DNA from: Streptomyces sp. NRRL WC-3742
GTDB lineage: Bacteria > Actinomycetota > Actinomycetes > Streptomycetales > Streptomycetaceae
Direction of reading: 5' to 3'
DNA length: 64,000 bases
Assembly: GCF_000720635.1 (NCBI RefSeq)
Contig: NZ_JOCF01000007.1
Span: 62,001 to 126,000 of the forward strand
The notes under the pieces: generated by a model
Seen by the model: the letters and a program-made list of their open reading frames with translations, nothing else
Told to the model about the DNA's origin: nothing
Databases searched by the model: none
Made by a program: the position numbers and the translations under genes
Shown here: positions 34,194 to 42,827 of the stretch, in pieces
Layout: every line of letters begins with the position of its first letter
Numbering within the stretch: position 1 is the first letter of the stretch

Positions 34194-34892
34194 GTGCTGC
34201 GCCCTTCCGCCCGGTCGTTCCCGCCGGCCCCGCCACTGGTGGACACGATGGACGCGATCGCGGCCAACGACTGGGACGCGTTCGCCGGCCTCACGTGCGT
34301 GACCCGCCACTGGGATCGTCCAGGGTGGACCCCGGACAGGCGGGTCTACTACTGGATGATCACCTTCCCCGCACACGGCGCCCCGCACGACCTCGCCCAG
34401 CAGTGCCAGGCTGCGCTCACCGGCCTCGGGCTCGACCCCATCCCCACCGGCGGACTGCACATCACCGTGCTACGCGTCGGAGACCGCAAACTGGTCCAGC
34501 CCGACCTGCTCCGCCGGCTCACCGCCGACGCTCGTGCGCTGCGCCTTCGACCGTTCTCCCTGGAACTGCGCCCCCTGGCCGGCTCCCCCGGCGCCGTCCG
34601 GCTCTCGGTCGGCCCGTGGGGCCCGCTGATCGGCCTGCACCATGCCCTGACCCGGCTCGGCCAGAGCCTCGGCATCCCCGGCGGACGGCCAACCGACGAG
34701 TACCGCCCCCACCTCGGGATCGGATACAACCCCATCGAACGGCCCGCCGCCGCCGTGGTGGAGGCGGTAGCCGCCCTGCGGACCCTGCCCGCCGTACACA
34801 CCGTCGTCGACACCGTGGCGCTCGTCGAGCTGCGCCGCGAGCCCGGCCGCTACGCCTGGGACACCATCGCCCGCGTCCCCCTGTGTCCCTAA
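34194..34892 (+). CDS. 2H phosphoesterase (2'-5' RNA ligase-like)
   Basis: 232 residues from GTG 34194, with AAGGA about 7 bases upstream. The two family motifs are GLHITVL (His89, Thr91) and RPHLGIGY near residue 176, where the second HxT/S is changed to HxG. Members of the family hydrolyse or ligate 2',5' and cyclic phosphodiesters in RNA ends and nucleotide second messengers. The changed second motif may alter activity. It is coupled to the XRE-TPR regulator, which suggests regulated RNA-end or nucleotide processing; the substrate is unknown. Confidence 0.82.
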   Translation: MLRPSARSFPPAPPLVDTMDAIAANDWDAFAGLTCVTRHWDRPGWTPDRRVYYWMITFPAHGAPHDLAQQCQAALTGLGLDPIPTGGLHITVLRVGDRKLVQPDLLRRLTADARALRLRPFSLELRPLAGSPGAVRLSVGPWGPLIGLHHALTRLGQSLGIPGGRPTDEYRPHLGIGYNPIERPAAAVVEAVAALRTLPAVHTVVDTVALVELRREPGRYAWDTIARVPLCP

Positions 34893-35204
34893 CCGCTGGC
34901 TGGGCGCCGGTTTCCTGTCCCGGGTTCCGCGTCCTGCGACGGTCTCTGTCCAATCCGTGGCACAGCTCGGACATTCGGCGCCAGGACCTCGGACAAGGGA
35001 ACACCGACAGCCACTGATTCCGGTGCAGCTGAGGGCTTCGCCGGGCCCCGGCGTCTCCTGGGGTGTCGGAATGTGGCGGTGGCGATGCCGTGAGTGCCGG
35101 TCCACGGTGGTGGTCGCTGCTGTGGGGCGCGCGTCGTCATCCGGGTCTTCGCAGCGGCCACCACCACGCCACCCACCCGGTGGCGGAGCACCTGGAGGCA
35201 CGGC
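34893..35204. other. Intergenic gap, nothing recognised
   Basis: 312 bases between the 2H phosphoesterase and the next small gene. No hairpin with a convincing stem, no conserved promoter pair and no protein-like frame was seen. Confidence 0.4.
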
Positions 35205-35435
35205 ATGAACGCACCGACCCGGCTCTCGTGCGGCAGAAGAACACCGCAGAACGGCGCGGAAGCCGGTCCCTGTCCGGTCCCGGTCGCGCTCTACCCGTCG
35301 AGCCTGCCGGCCTCGCCCCACGCGGCGGGTCCCGAGGAAGAGCGCCGCCTGTCGACCTGGGCAGGAGTACCGGTGGGACCGGCGCTGCTGTACGCCCAGG
35401 CCCACGAACGGGGAGGGCCGCGGTGCCGAGGCTGA
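35205..35435 (+). CDS. Small hypothetical protein upstream of the HATPase protein
   Basis: 76 residues from ATG 35205, with GGAGG 7 bases upstream. It is Pro/Ala/Arg-rich with no membrane span. The stop overlaps the GTG start of the next gene by 13 bases, so the two are probably co-translated. Small proteins often precede anti-sigma-like ATPases in Streptomyces, but no family was recognised here. Confidence 0.5.
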   Translation: MNAPTRLSCGRRTPQNGAEAGPCPVPVALYPSSLPASPHAAGPEEERRLSTWAGVPVGPALLYAQAHERGGPRCRG

Positions 35436-36271
35436 TGCGGTTCGCCGCTGTGCGGGAGACCGTCGGCGACGTCCGCCGCTGGGCGCGCAAGGCGCTGCCG
35501 GAACTCGGCCTGCACCTGGACGAGGACCCGCTGTCTGATGTGCTTCTGGCGCTGTCCGAGCTGGTGGGCAACGCCGTGGTGCACGGCTGCGGGGGAGACT
35601 GCCCGGAGGTGCTGCTGACGGTTGCTCTGGTGCCGTTGCCCGGCGGCGGACTGCGGGTGGAGGTCTCGGACCCGTCCACGATTCGGCCCGAGCTCCGGGA
35701 CGCGGACGACGAGGCGACCAGCGGGCGGGGCCTTGCCCTCGTGGCTGCCGTCGCCGCCCGTTTCGGGGCCGACGGCCTCGGAGAGGGCAAGCGAGTGTGG
35801 GCGGAGTTCGACTTCGACGGCGAGCCCCACTCGAGTACGGCGACTTCGGGCACCGCCGTCGTACCCGTACCCGTACCCGTACCCGTACCCGTAGCCGCGA
35901 CCGTGCACGCCGACGCAGTACGGGTCCTGATGCCCCGCCCGGTGGACGGATCACCGCCAAGTCGCCGTACCGTCACCTACAGGCGGCATGAACACCTCGA
36001 CCCCGGTGGTGGACCGGATACCCGGGCGGGCCACCACCGGACACCAAGCACCCACCCCGACCGGGGCGGGAAGGCGGAAGAGCAGCGCCTCCTCCTGGCG
36101 TACGGCTCGCCGCCCGCTGGGCCGCGCCGGGCAAGCAGCGCCGGCCCGCGCCCCTGCCGGACGTCCGTGTGGTGGACGGGGCCGGCACCCCTTTTGGGCA
36201 GTCCGTGTTGGCGGAACCTGGACTGCCCAAGGGGAGGGCCCGGCCGCCCCACAAGGCCGCCAACCCCCTAA
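35423..36271 (+). CDS. HATPase_c protein (anti-sigma-factor/SpoIIAB-like) with an unusual repeat tail
   Basis: 282 residues from GTG 35423 (GGAGGG 6 bases upstream). Residues 1-140 are a stand-alone GHKL ATPase domain as in Streptomyces regulatory kinases of the RsbW type (DVLLALSELVGNAVVHGCGG N box, LRVEVSDPSTIRPELRD, ATSGRGLALVAAVAARFG G2 box). These bind or phosphorylate anti-anti-sigma partners. The normal domain ends near EFDFDGEP. The frame then runs through five GTACCC repeats encoding alternating Val-Pro, into a Pro/Arg/His-rich tail of about 120 residues that looks like non-native extension. The real stop may have been lost. Another frame ends at 35991 with an ATGA junction. Confidence 0.75.
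   Translation: MPRLMRFAAVRETVGDVRRWARKALPELGLHLDEDPLSDVLLALSELVGNAVVHGCGGDCPEVLLTVALVPLPGGGLRVEVSDPSTIRPELRDADDEATSGRGLALVAAVAARFGADGLGEGKRVWAEFDFDGEPHSSTATSGTAVVPVPVPVPVPVAATVHADAVRVLMPRPVDGSPPSRRTVTYRRHEHLDPGGGPDTRAGHHRTPSTHPDRGGKAEEQRLLLAYGSPPAGPRRASSAGPRPCRTSVWWTGPAPLLGSPCWRNLDCPRGGPGRPTRPPTP
35861..35893 (+). repeat. Hexanucleotide tandem repeat (GTACCC)5
   Basis: Five perfect GTACCC units (35861-35890) followed by GTA. In the HATPase frame they encode Val-Pro dipeptides. Because each unit is 6 bases, copy-number change keeps the frame and only changes the length of the Pro-rich hinge. Confidence 0.9.
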
Positions 36272-36443
36272 TGGGGATCGAAGCCGGCGGATCGCTGTTG
36301 CGCTCCCGGTCCTTTGAGACCTCGATGTAGAGCGCGGCTTCCGGCTTCACCGCTGCAGGCGCCGCGCGCTACCTGCTGGACGACGGCGACCCGGGCCGCT
36401 GGGAGCAGTCGCTGGCCGACACCCCTTCGCCCCGAGGTGACCG

Positions 36444-36578
36444 ATGAGACTGCAACGGATACGCCTGCCCCGCTTCTTCCGTCGACGCCCCTACGTCCTC
36501 ACCGCCCCGCCCGAAGCCCTGCGCCTCACTCCCGAGGAGATGGCCCGGCCCGGCCCCGAACAGCCCCGAACCTCATGA
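36444..36578 (+). CDS. Short basic ORF in an overlapping chain
   Basis: 44 residues from ATG 36444 (opens MRLQRIRLPRFFRRRPYVLT). The ATG overlaps the stop of a preceding frame whose tail reads ARYLLDDGDPGRWEQSLAD, and its own stop overlaps the next ATG by 4 bases. Chains of ATGA overlaps are typical of true actinomycete operons, so this could be a real mini-gene or the relic of an operon whose 5' part has been lost. No family was recognised. Confidence 0.4.
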   Translation: MRLQRIRLPRFFRRRPYVLTAPPEALRLTPEEMARPGPEQPRTS

Positions 36579-36787
36579 ACGCCCCCGCACCGACGACCGG
36601 TGACCAGGCCATCGCGGCCCTCGGCTCCTCCTACCTGGGCGCCAGCGTCACCGAATTGTGCGAGTGGCTCGCGATCCCCGGCCCCACCGCCTTCACCGGA
36701 CTGCGGCTGCAGCCCGTCGCTCGCGGGGGTCCGGGGGTGCGCTGGGCGGTGGGGGGCAGGTGGCCTGTTCATCTATACGTGCAGTGA
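36575..36787 (+). CDS. Short ORF, probably the N-terminal remnant of a gene
   Basis: 70 residues from ATG 36575. The first 50 look natural (TGDQAIAALGSSYLGASVTE, LCEWLAIPGPTAFTGLRL). After that the frame enters a Gly/Arg-rich run and stops shortly before the next gene, as after a truncation or frameshift. No family was recognised. Confidence 0.4.
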   Translation: MNAPAPTTGDQAIAALGSSYLGASVTELCEWLAIPGPTAFTGLRLQPVARGGPGVRWAVGGRWPVHLYVQ

Positions 36788-36814
36788 CCGAGTTCCCGTG
36801 GGAGCCTTGGATTC

Positions 36815-37555
36815 ATGTCGACGGTCCATGTGGTGCCCAGCGATCCGGCGGGCGGGTCACTGTCTGTCGCTCTCCAGTCGGGTGAAGGTCCTGGTGCCCG
36901 GGTGCTGGTGTTTCCGGACGATCTCAGCTGGGGGCCGATCGCTCCTGCCGAACAGGCGGTCCGGGTGCGGTGGTGGGATGCGTTTCCCCCCATGGCGGGG
37001 GCCGCCGCCAACCGTATTGGACGCCAACTCACGGAGTTCGGGCGCGCGCTGGACGCCACCGGCGACCGTGTCGTGGTGTGGTTCGACCGGCGCTCGGCCA
37101 GTGAGATGGCCTTCTTCCTGGCCATGACCGAGCGGCTGGGCACGCGCTCCTTCGATGTCATCGAGGTCACCGGCCCGTTGGGGCCGGCGGTCGCCGCTCT
37201 CGATCCCGACGAGTTGAAGAACCTGCTGGGAGCCGCACGGCCGCTCACCGAGGAGCAGCGGACGAGCGGCAAGCAGCACTGGCGGCGGCTGACGGACGAG
37301 AACGCGACCTTCCGTGTCATCTCGGCCACCGGCCTGACCTCGGCGCCCGCCGAACACTTCGATGCCCAGCTGCTGGCGGCGAGCACGCCCGAGTGGCTGG
37401 CCGTCCACCGCATCGTCGGTCAGGTGATGGGCGACAACCATGTCGCCGACATGCCCTTGTTCTGGCGCGTCGCGACCCTGGTCGAAACCGGGAGACTGAT
37501 CGCGGACGGCGATCCGTGGGCCGTACGGGTCACCAAGGTCCGCTTGCCGCAGTAG
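36815..37555 (+). CDS. DUF1835/DUF3658-type protein
   Basis: 246 residues from ATG 36815 (GGGAG about 10 bases upstream). The N-terminal half matches DUF1835 (HVVPSDPAGGSL, VLVFPDDLSWGPI, VVWFDRRSASEMAFFLAM). The C-terminal half matches the DUF3658 type (IVGQVMGDNHVADMPLFWRV, LVETGRLIADGDPW). These proteins are widespread in bacteria and of unknown function. It is soluble, without a signal peptide. It stands alone and converges on the cysteine-rich gene ending at 37640. Confidence 0.82.
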   Translation: MSTVHVVPSDPAGGSLSVALQSGEGPGARVLVFPDDLSWGPIAPAEQAVRVRWWDAFPPMAGAAANRIGRQLTEFGRALDATGDRVVVWFDRRSASEMAFFLAMTERLGTRSFDVIEVTGPLGPAVAALDPDELKNLLGAARPLTEEQRTSGKQHWRRLTDENATFRVISATGLTSAPAEHFDAQLLAASTPEWLAVHRIVGQVMGDNHVADMPLFWRVATLVETGRLIADGDPWAVRVTKVRLPQ

Positions 37556-37639
37556 CGGGCGTGGCCCCCCGATCGAGAGCGTCCGCTGGCACGCGGTGAA
37601 TTCAGGTCAGGAAAGTGATCGTTCCCGCGGCCTTGGAGA

Positions 37640-38086
37640 TCAGTTCTTGCGGACCGAGGAGGTCTCGGTGGGCGCTTTCGAGGTGTGCACGATCCGGTCG
37701 CAGACGCGGCACGCGGTGGAACCGCTCTGCTGCCACCAGCGGCAGCTGGAACGGACGGCGCACGGGGGAAGCGGAGCGCCCGGATCGTCCGCGCCCACCT
37801 CCTGCGCGGCGTGCGCCACCGCGTCACCAAGCGAGCACCGATCCCCCTCCCACTGACCGCAGGCCGCTTCGACGCAGGGCCCGGCGAAGCGGAACCGCGC
37901 CTCCGGCGGGCGCAGGCCGGGCGCGGAGGCGCGGGCCGCGAAGTCGGCGTCCACCGTCAGCGGCCGGCGCAGCGCGGTGACCGTCCCGTCCGGCCGGACG
38001 ATGCCGAGCAGCAGGTGGCCCGGGGCGCACAGGCTGCTCGGGCACGTCGTCCCGGCTCCGGCCGCACCGGCCTCGACCGGGCCCAT
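37640..38086 (-). CDS. Cysteine-rich small protein next to the catalase-LodA locus
   Basis: 148 residues, ATG 38086 immediately after the stop of the upstream gene. It has about ten cysteines in clusters (TTCPSSLC, GPCVEAACGQWEGDRC, PPCAVRSSCRWW, TACRVCD), suggesting metal or iron-sulphur binding rather than secretion, since there is no signal peptide. It forms a two-gene unit with the 76-residue gene and is divergent from the catalase-LodA gene. A role in maturing or protecting the quinoprotein is an attractive but unproven idea. Confidence 0.65.
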   Translation of the reverse strand: MGPVEAGAAGAGTTCPSSLCAPGHLLLGIVRPDGTVTALRRPLTVDADFAARASAPGLRPPEARFRFAGPCVEAACGQWEGDRCSLGDAVAHAAQEVGADDPGAPLPPCAVRSSCRWWQQSGSTACRVCDRIVHTSKAPTETSSVRKN

Positions 38087-38317
38087 CTACTTCTCCGGCG
38101 CCATGACGATCCCGATCGGGCCCGGCCGGTGGATCAGGGCGTCCACCGCGTCGCGGGCGGAGCCGGCGTTGCCGGACGGCACCTCGCGCAGCGGCGGCGC
38201 GAGGTCGAGTTCCGCGACCTCGTCGAGGACGGCTCTGCGCACCGAGTCCCCGATCCGCTCCAGCACGTTGTGGGGCAGGTCGCCCTCGACGGTGACGCGC
38301 AGTCCTTGTCTGGTCAT
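38087..38317 (-). CDS. Small hypothetical protein divergent from the catalase-LodA gene
   Basis: 76 residues from ATG 38317, with GGAAAGG 3-9 bases upstream. A balanced alpha/beta composition (LRVTVEGDLPHNVLERIGDS, VRRAVLDEVAELDL) suggests a small folded soluble protein. Its stop abuts the start of the cysteine-rich gene, so the two are translated together. The 271-base gap to 38589 should hold the divergent promoters. Confidence 0.65.
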   Translation of the reverse strand: MTRQGLRVTVEGDLPHNVLERIGDSVRRAVLDEVAELDLAPPLREVPSGNAGSARDAVDALIHRPGPIGIVMAPEK

Positions 38318-38588
38318 GGCCTTTCCTTTCCTGGGGCAGTGGGCCGGCCGCCGACGGTGCGCCGGCCCACCCCGACGCTGTCACTGGAGCCGGGACCGGG
38401 CGACCGTTGCTGGCCGATTGGAGTGAGGCGGACCGCCCCCGGCCCGCCGCCTGGTCGGTTCGGGCGTACTTCGGCGCGCCGCCCCCCGAAGGTTCGCGCA
38501 CGCTGGACCGGGGTCCGGAAGCCGCGAGCGGCGTCGACCGCGACGGTCTGCCGACCCCGACCCACCACCGCACCGACGGGAGCACAGC

Positions 38589-41500
38589 ATGACCCGGACC
38601 CCCGAACCCTTCGACGACACCGCAGGGACGCCACCCCTGCCCGGCTGCGCCGAGAACGCGGCCGGCGCACTGAAGCAGATGTTCGTGGACATGACCCAGG
38701 GTGTCCGGATGGCCCGCGGCCAGGACCCCGTCAAGCGGCCGGTGTTCCTCAAGCCGCACGGCGTCGCCCGGGGCACGCTCACGGTCGCCGACGACCTGCC
38801 GGCCGACCTGCGCGTCGGGTTCCTGGAGAGCGCCCGCACCCAGGCCGGCGGCCTGACCGCGTGGGTGCGGTTCTCCAGCGACACCGTGCCGGGCCTTCCC
38901 GACCTGAAGACCACCCTCGGCATCGGCATCAAGCTGTTCGGTGTGCCCGGCCCGAAGCTGCTGGAGGGCTACACCGAGGCCGGCACCCAGGACCTGCTCC
39001 TGCAGAACTTCGACGTCTTCTTCGTCGACACCGCCCAGGACATGTGCGAGTTCACCAAGGCCGGTGTCATCGACGGCAGTTACGACAAGTACCTGGAAGC
39101 CCATCCGGTCACCCGCGAGATCCTCGACGCCATGGCCAAGTTCGAGCCGAGCGTGCTGACCGCCACCTACTGGGGTGTGCTCCCCTACGCCTTCGGACCG
39201 GATCGTTTCGTCAAGTACAAGCTGGTGCCCGCCGGTTGCGAGCCGGGCGACTCGGCGGCGACCCCGCCCGACGAGGACCCCACCTACCTCGGTGCCGACC
39301 TGGCCCACCGGCTCAAGGCCGGTCCGGCGGCCTTCGACCTGATGCTCCAGTTCCGCACCGACGACGAGAAGATGCCGCTGGACCGGGCGACCGTGCGGTG
39401 GGAGGAGTCCGAGAGCGCCCCCGTGAAGGTGGCCCGGCTGACCCTCCAGCAGCAAGGCGTCACGGCCCGCGGCCAGGCCGCGTACGGTGAGAACCTCGCC
39501 TTCAACCCGTGGCACGGTCTCGCCGACCACACTCCGGTGGGCAGCATCGCCGAGGTGCGCAGGACGGTGTACCTGGCCTCGGCCGAACAGCGCCGCGACG
39601 TGAACGGCGTCCCGACGGCCGAGCCAGGCCCCGCCCGTCCGCAGATCACCCCGCCGGCAGCCCGCGACACCCGGATCGTCCGGGCCGCCGTGCACCCGGC
39701 CATCGGCGTGGCCCGGGTCGGCGACAGCACGATGGACGACTTCGTCCTCGCCCCCGAGGTCGACGATCCCGCCCCGCTGCCCGCCGGGAGCTACAAGGAC
39801 GCCACCGGCGCCCTGAAGCGCCAGGCCGTCCGGTTCCGGGTCTACGGCTACAACGCCGCCGGCGAGCCGGTCGCCGAACTGACCGCCGACAACGCCGACC
39901 TGCGCTGGACCGTGCACGTCGCCAACTCGAAGGCGGCCTGGTACCAGTTCCAGATCGCCCTCGACATTCCGGAGGCGAACCAGGCCGACGCCAGCAACCT
40001 GCGCAACCCCAAGATCCAGGCCGACCAGCGCAAGGACCTCCTGGTCATCGACCCCGGCCCCCGCTCGGTGCGCGGCCGCAACCGCTCCGACAAGCCCGAG
40101 TACCGCTTCGACACCGGCACCTTCATGGGCAAACCCGTCTACCTCGGGGAGCTGCGCACCGACGACAGCGGCCGGCTGATCTTCCTCGGCGGCCACGGCG
40201 TCTCGGCCTCGTCGACCGGCACTCCCGCCGACACCTTCGCCAACAACGACGGCTGGTACGACGACACCTCCGACGGCCCGGTCACCGCCGAGGTGAGCAT
40301 CGACGGACGGCCCGTCCCGGTCGAGCCGGGCTGGGTGGTGACCGCGCCGCCCAACTACGCGCCCGAACTCGTCTCGGTACGCACGATGTACGACCTGGTG
40401 CGCGACTCCTTCTTCAGCGCCGGGCAACTCCCCGAACCGCCGCGGGTCTCGTTCACCCGTGACGTGCTGCCCGTGCTGCGCCGGCTGTCCGGCCTGCAGT
40501 GGGTCAACAAGGGCCTGGCCACCCAGTTCGGCTTCGGCGGACGCGAGTTCCTCCTCGACCCCGCCCGGGTCGCCGCGCTGGCCGACCCCTCACCCGTCCA
40601 GCGGGAGCTGCGCCGGCAGATCTGGCTCGCCGTCCGCAACTACGACCGCGACGGCATGTCACCGGTGCCCTGGCCGGCGGTCTACGGCGACGCGATGAAC
40701 CTGCCGCCCCAGTCGGTGCGCCAGCACATGACGCTCTCCGCGTTGCAGTACCGCCTCCTGCAGCGCTGGGCCCGCGGAGACTTCGTCGACGACTACGACC
40801 CGACGGCCACGCCGCCCGCCGCCCTCGACGACGTCCCGTTCGCCGAACAGCCCGGGACCCTCGACCGGGCGGCCCTGTCGTTCTGCCTCGCCGACGCCTT
40901 CCACCCCGGCTGCGAGCTGACCTGGCCGATGCGCCACATCACCCTGTACACCGGCCCGTTCCGAGTGCGGCACCGCGACCCGCTGGCGCCTCCCCCTCCC
41001 GACTACGGCCAGACGCTGACGCCGGAGCTCGCGCTCTCCCTCGACGGCCCGCTGCACGCCCAGGGCCCGGGCGACCTGACCCGGTGGATGGCGGTGCCGT
41101 GGCAGACCGACACGGCGAGCTGCCGGTCGGGCTATGAGTACGGCGCCTCGCTCGGCTTCGGCCCGTACGACCCGTACCTGCCCACCTTCTGGCCGGCCCG
41201 GGTGCCCAACCACGTGCTCGCCGAGGAGGACTACCACGTGGTGATGGACACCTCCCGCCCGATGGCCGACCGCCTGGCCGCGTTCCAGAACCGGCGGACC
41301 TGGCTCCGCTGGCTGCCCCGCGACTACACGGCCGCCATCAACGCGATGGTGCAGGACTTCGGAAGGCTCGGGGTGGTCGAGCGTCGGCCCGGCCCCACCG
41401 ACGATCCCCGCCTCCCGGCCGAGCTCCTGGTGGAGTCCGAGGTGAGCTTCCCGCCCGAGCTCGCCCCGCCGGCCGGGCGCAACCTGGTCACCGTGCACGT

Positions 41501-41630
41501 GGACCGCGGCGCGGACCCCGTCGTGGGCGCGGCCGCGCTGGCCACCGCGGCCACCATGGCGGACGCTCCCGACGAGGAGGTCTCGGTCGGGTTCATCCAC
41601 AAGGTCAAGCGCTTGCGGCCCAGCCGGTGA
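38589..41630 (+). CDS. Catalase-like domain fused to a LodA-like quinoprotein amino-acid oxidase
   Basis: 1013 residues from ATG 38589 (GGGAG upstream). Residues 1-340 resemble the minimal haem-catalase-related fold (AWVRFSSDTVPGLPDLKTTL, LLLQNFDVFFVDTAQDMCEF, ENLAFNPWHGLADHTPVGSI). From residue 355 the protein is LodA/GoxA-like (RIVRAAVHPAIGVARVGDST, then VRFRVYGYNAAGEPVAELTA). In LodA an Asp four residues before the cofactor Cys assists formation of cysteine tryptophylquinone; here Asp841 and Cys845 in WQTDTASC have that spacing, and Trp905/Trp908 lie about 60 residues later (65 in LodA). LodA-type enzymes oxidise an amino acid and make H2O2, which the fused domain could remove. The flavoprotein partner follows with a 4-base overlap. 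Confidence 0.82.
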   Translation: MTRTPEPFDDTAGTPPLPGCAENAAGALKQMFVDMTQGVRMARGQDPVKRPVFLKPHGVARGTLTVADDLPADLRVGFLESARTQAGGLTAWVRFSSDTVPGLPDLKTTLGIGIKLFGVPGPKLLEGYTEAGTQDLLLQNFDVFFVDTAQDMCEFTKAGVIDGSYDKYLEAHPVTREILDAMAKFEPSVLTATYWGVLPYAFGPDRFVKYKLVPAGCEPGDSAATPPDEDPTYLGADLAHRLKAGPAAFDLMLQFRTDDEKMPLDRATVRWEESESAPVKVARLTLQQQGVTARGQAAYGENLAFNPWHGLADHTPVGSIAEVRRTVYLASAEQRRDVNGVPTAEPGPARPQITPPAARDTRIVRAAVHPAIGVARVGDSTMDDFVLAPEVDDPAPLPAGSYKDATGALKRQAVRFRVYGYNAAGEPVAELTADNADLRWTVHVANSKAAWYQFQIALDIPEANQADASNLRNPKIQADQRKDLLVIDPGPRSVRGRNRSDKPEYRFDTGTFMGKPVYLGELRTDDSGRLIFLGGHGVSASSTGTPADTFANNDGWYDDTSDGPVTAEVSIDGRPVPVEPGWVVTAPPNYAPELVSVRTMYDLVRDSFFSAGQLPEPPRVSFTRDVLPVLRRLSGLQWVNKGLATQFGFGGREFLLDPARVAALADPSPVQRELRRQIWLAVRNYDRDGMSPVPWPAVYGDAMNLPPQSVRQHMTLSALQYRLLQRWARGDFVDDYDPTATPPAALDDVPFAEQPGTLDRAALSFCLADAFHPGCELTWPMRHITLYTGPFRVRHRDPLAPPPPDYGQTLTPELALSLDGPLHAQGPGDLTRWMAVPWQTDTASCRSGYEYGASLGFGPYDPYLPTFWPARVPNHVLAEEDYHVVMDTSRPMADRLAAFQNRRTWLRWLPRDYTAAINAMVQDFGRLGVVERRPGPTDDPRLPAELLVESEVSFPPELAPPAGRNLVTVHVDRGADPVVGAAALATAATMADAPDEEVSVGFIHKVKRLRPSR

Positions 41631-42790
41631 GCCCTCGCCCACCGGTTCGCGTGCGCCCGTCCGGACCCGTCGACGCCGTTGTGGCGGGCGGCGGTCCGGC
41701 GGGCGCCGTGGCGGCGCTCGTCCTGGCCCGGGCCGGCCACCGCGTCGCGCTCCTGGACGACGGCGGCCAGTCCCCGCCGCCGGACGGCCCCGTGTTCAAG
41801 ATCGGCGAGTTCCTGCCGCCCGCCGCCCGGCCGCTGCTGAACGACCTCGGCCTGCTGGACGGCTTCCTGGCCGCCGGCCACCCCTCCTCCACCGGCACGT
41901 ACGCCGCCTGGGGATCGGCGGCGCTGCACGGCCGCAGCCACCTCTTCGACCCGTACGGGCACGGCTGGCACCTCGACCGGCTCCGCTTCGACGCCTTTCT
42001 ACGGGACGCGGCCGTCGCGGCGGGCGCCGAACTGCGGCGGGCCACCGTCCTGGAGAGGCTCGACGACCGCCTGATCGTCCGCGACCGGGTCACCGGCGCT
42101 GTGGCGCCGCTGTCCGCCCCCTGGACGGTCGACGCGACCGGCCGACGCTGCGTCATCGGCCGCCGCCACGGCCACCGCCGACGGCAGGACCGGCTCGTCG
42201 CCGCGTACGCGGTGTTCCCGGACCGGCCCCGGTCGCAGCCGGAGGACCTCGAGGCCCGCACCCTGGTGGAGGCGGCGCCGCACGGCTGGTGGTACACCAC
42301 CCGGGTCCCGGCCGGGCGCCTGGTCGCCCACCTGACCGACGCCGACCTCGCCACGCCCTCCCTGCGCACCCCTCAGGGCTTCTGGTCCGCGCTCAGCCAC
42401 ACCGTCCACGTCCGGCGCCGCCTGGCCGGACACGGTCCGGCCGCAACTCCCGTGCCACGCTGGGCTCCTGCCCACGGCCTGCGGCTCACCCCGGCGGCCG
42501 GGCCCGGCTGGGTGGCAGCCGGGGACGCCGCCCTCGCCTTCGACCCGCTCTCCTCGCAGGGCATCCTCACCGCACTGCACACCGGCGCCCGAGCGGGACG
42601 GGCCGTGGCCGACTGCCTCGCCGACGGAGGACGGTCGAGGGCGTCGCTCGCCGACTACACGGCGTTCCTGGACGGAATCGCGGCGGCCTACCGAAGAAAT
42701 CATGCGTACGCATACGACCAGGAGCAGCGTTGGCCCCTGAGCCCCTTCTGGGGTCGCCGCCGAACAGCGAACAGCCCCGCAGCGGCATAA
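41627..42790 (+). CDS. LodB-like FAD-dependent oxidoreductase
   Basis: 387 residues, GTG start overlapping the LodA-like stop (GTGA). FAD-binding motif DAVVAGGGPAGAVAALVLAR, then the halogenase/geranylgeranyl-reductase-type pattern FKIGEFLPPAARPLLNDLGL and the second FAD contact GWVAAGDAALAFDPLSSQGI. In known LodA/LodB and GoxA/GoxB pairs this flavoprotein is needed to build the tryptophylquinone cofactor of its partner. The overlap with the oxidase gene supports the same job here. Confidence 0.85.
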   Translation: MSPRPPVRVRPSGPVDAVVAGGGPAGAVAALVLARAGHRVALLDDGGQSPPPDGPVFKIGEFLPPAARPLLNDLGLLDGFLAAGHPSSTGTYAAWGSAALHGRSHLFDPYGHGWHLDRLRFDAFLRDAAVAAGAELRRATVLERLDDRLIVRDRVTGAVAPLSAPWTVDATGRRCVIGRRHGHRRRQDRLVAAYAVFPDRPRSQPEDLEARTLVEAAPHGWWYTTRVPAGRLVAHLTDADLATPSLRTPQGFWSALSHTVHVRRRLAGHGPAATPVPRWAPAHGLRLTPAAGPGWVAAGDAALAFDPLSSQGILTALHTGARAGRAVADCLADGGRSRASLADYTAFLDGIAAAYRRNHAYAYDQEQRWPLSPFWGRRRTANSPAAA

Positions 42791-42827
42791 CCTGAAAGAG
42801 CCGGAACGCTCGTCCAAGGGGTCAGTC

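Noticed and set aside
34470..35960. 496-codon minus-strand frame
   Set aside because: Antisense of the 2H phosphoesterase and HATPase genes, Arg/Gly/Pro-rich with no domain.
35988..36317. 109-codon frame starting at an ATGA junction
   Set aside because: The junction is suggestive, but the protein is Arg/Gly/Pro-rich and overlaps the HATPase tail; not enough support.
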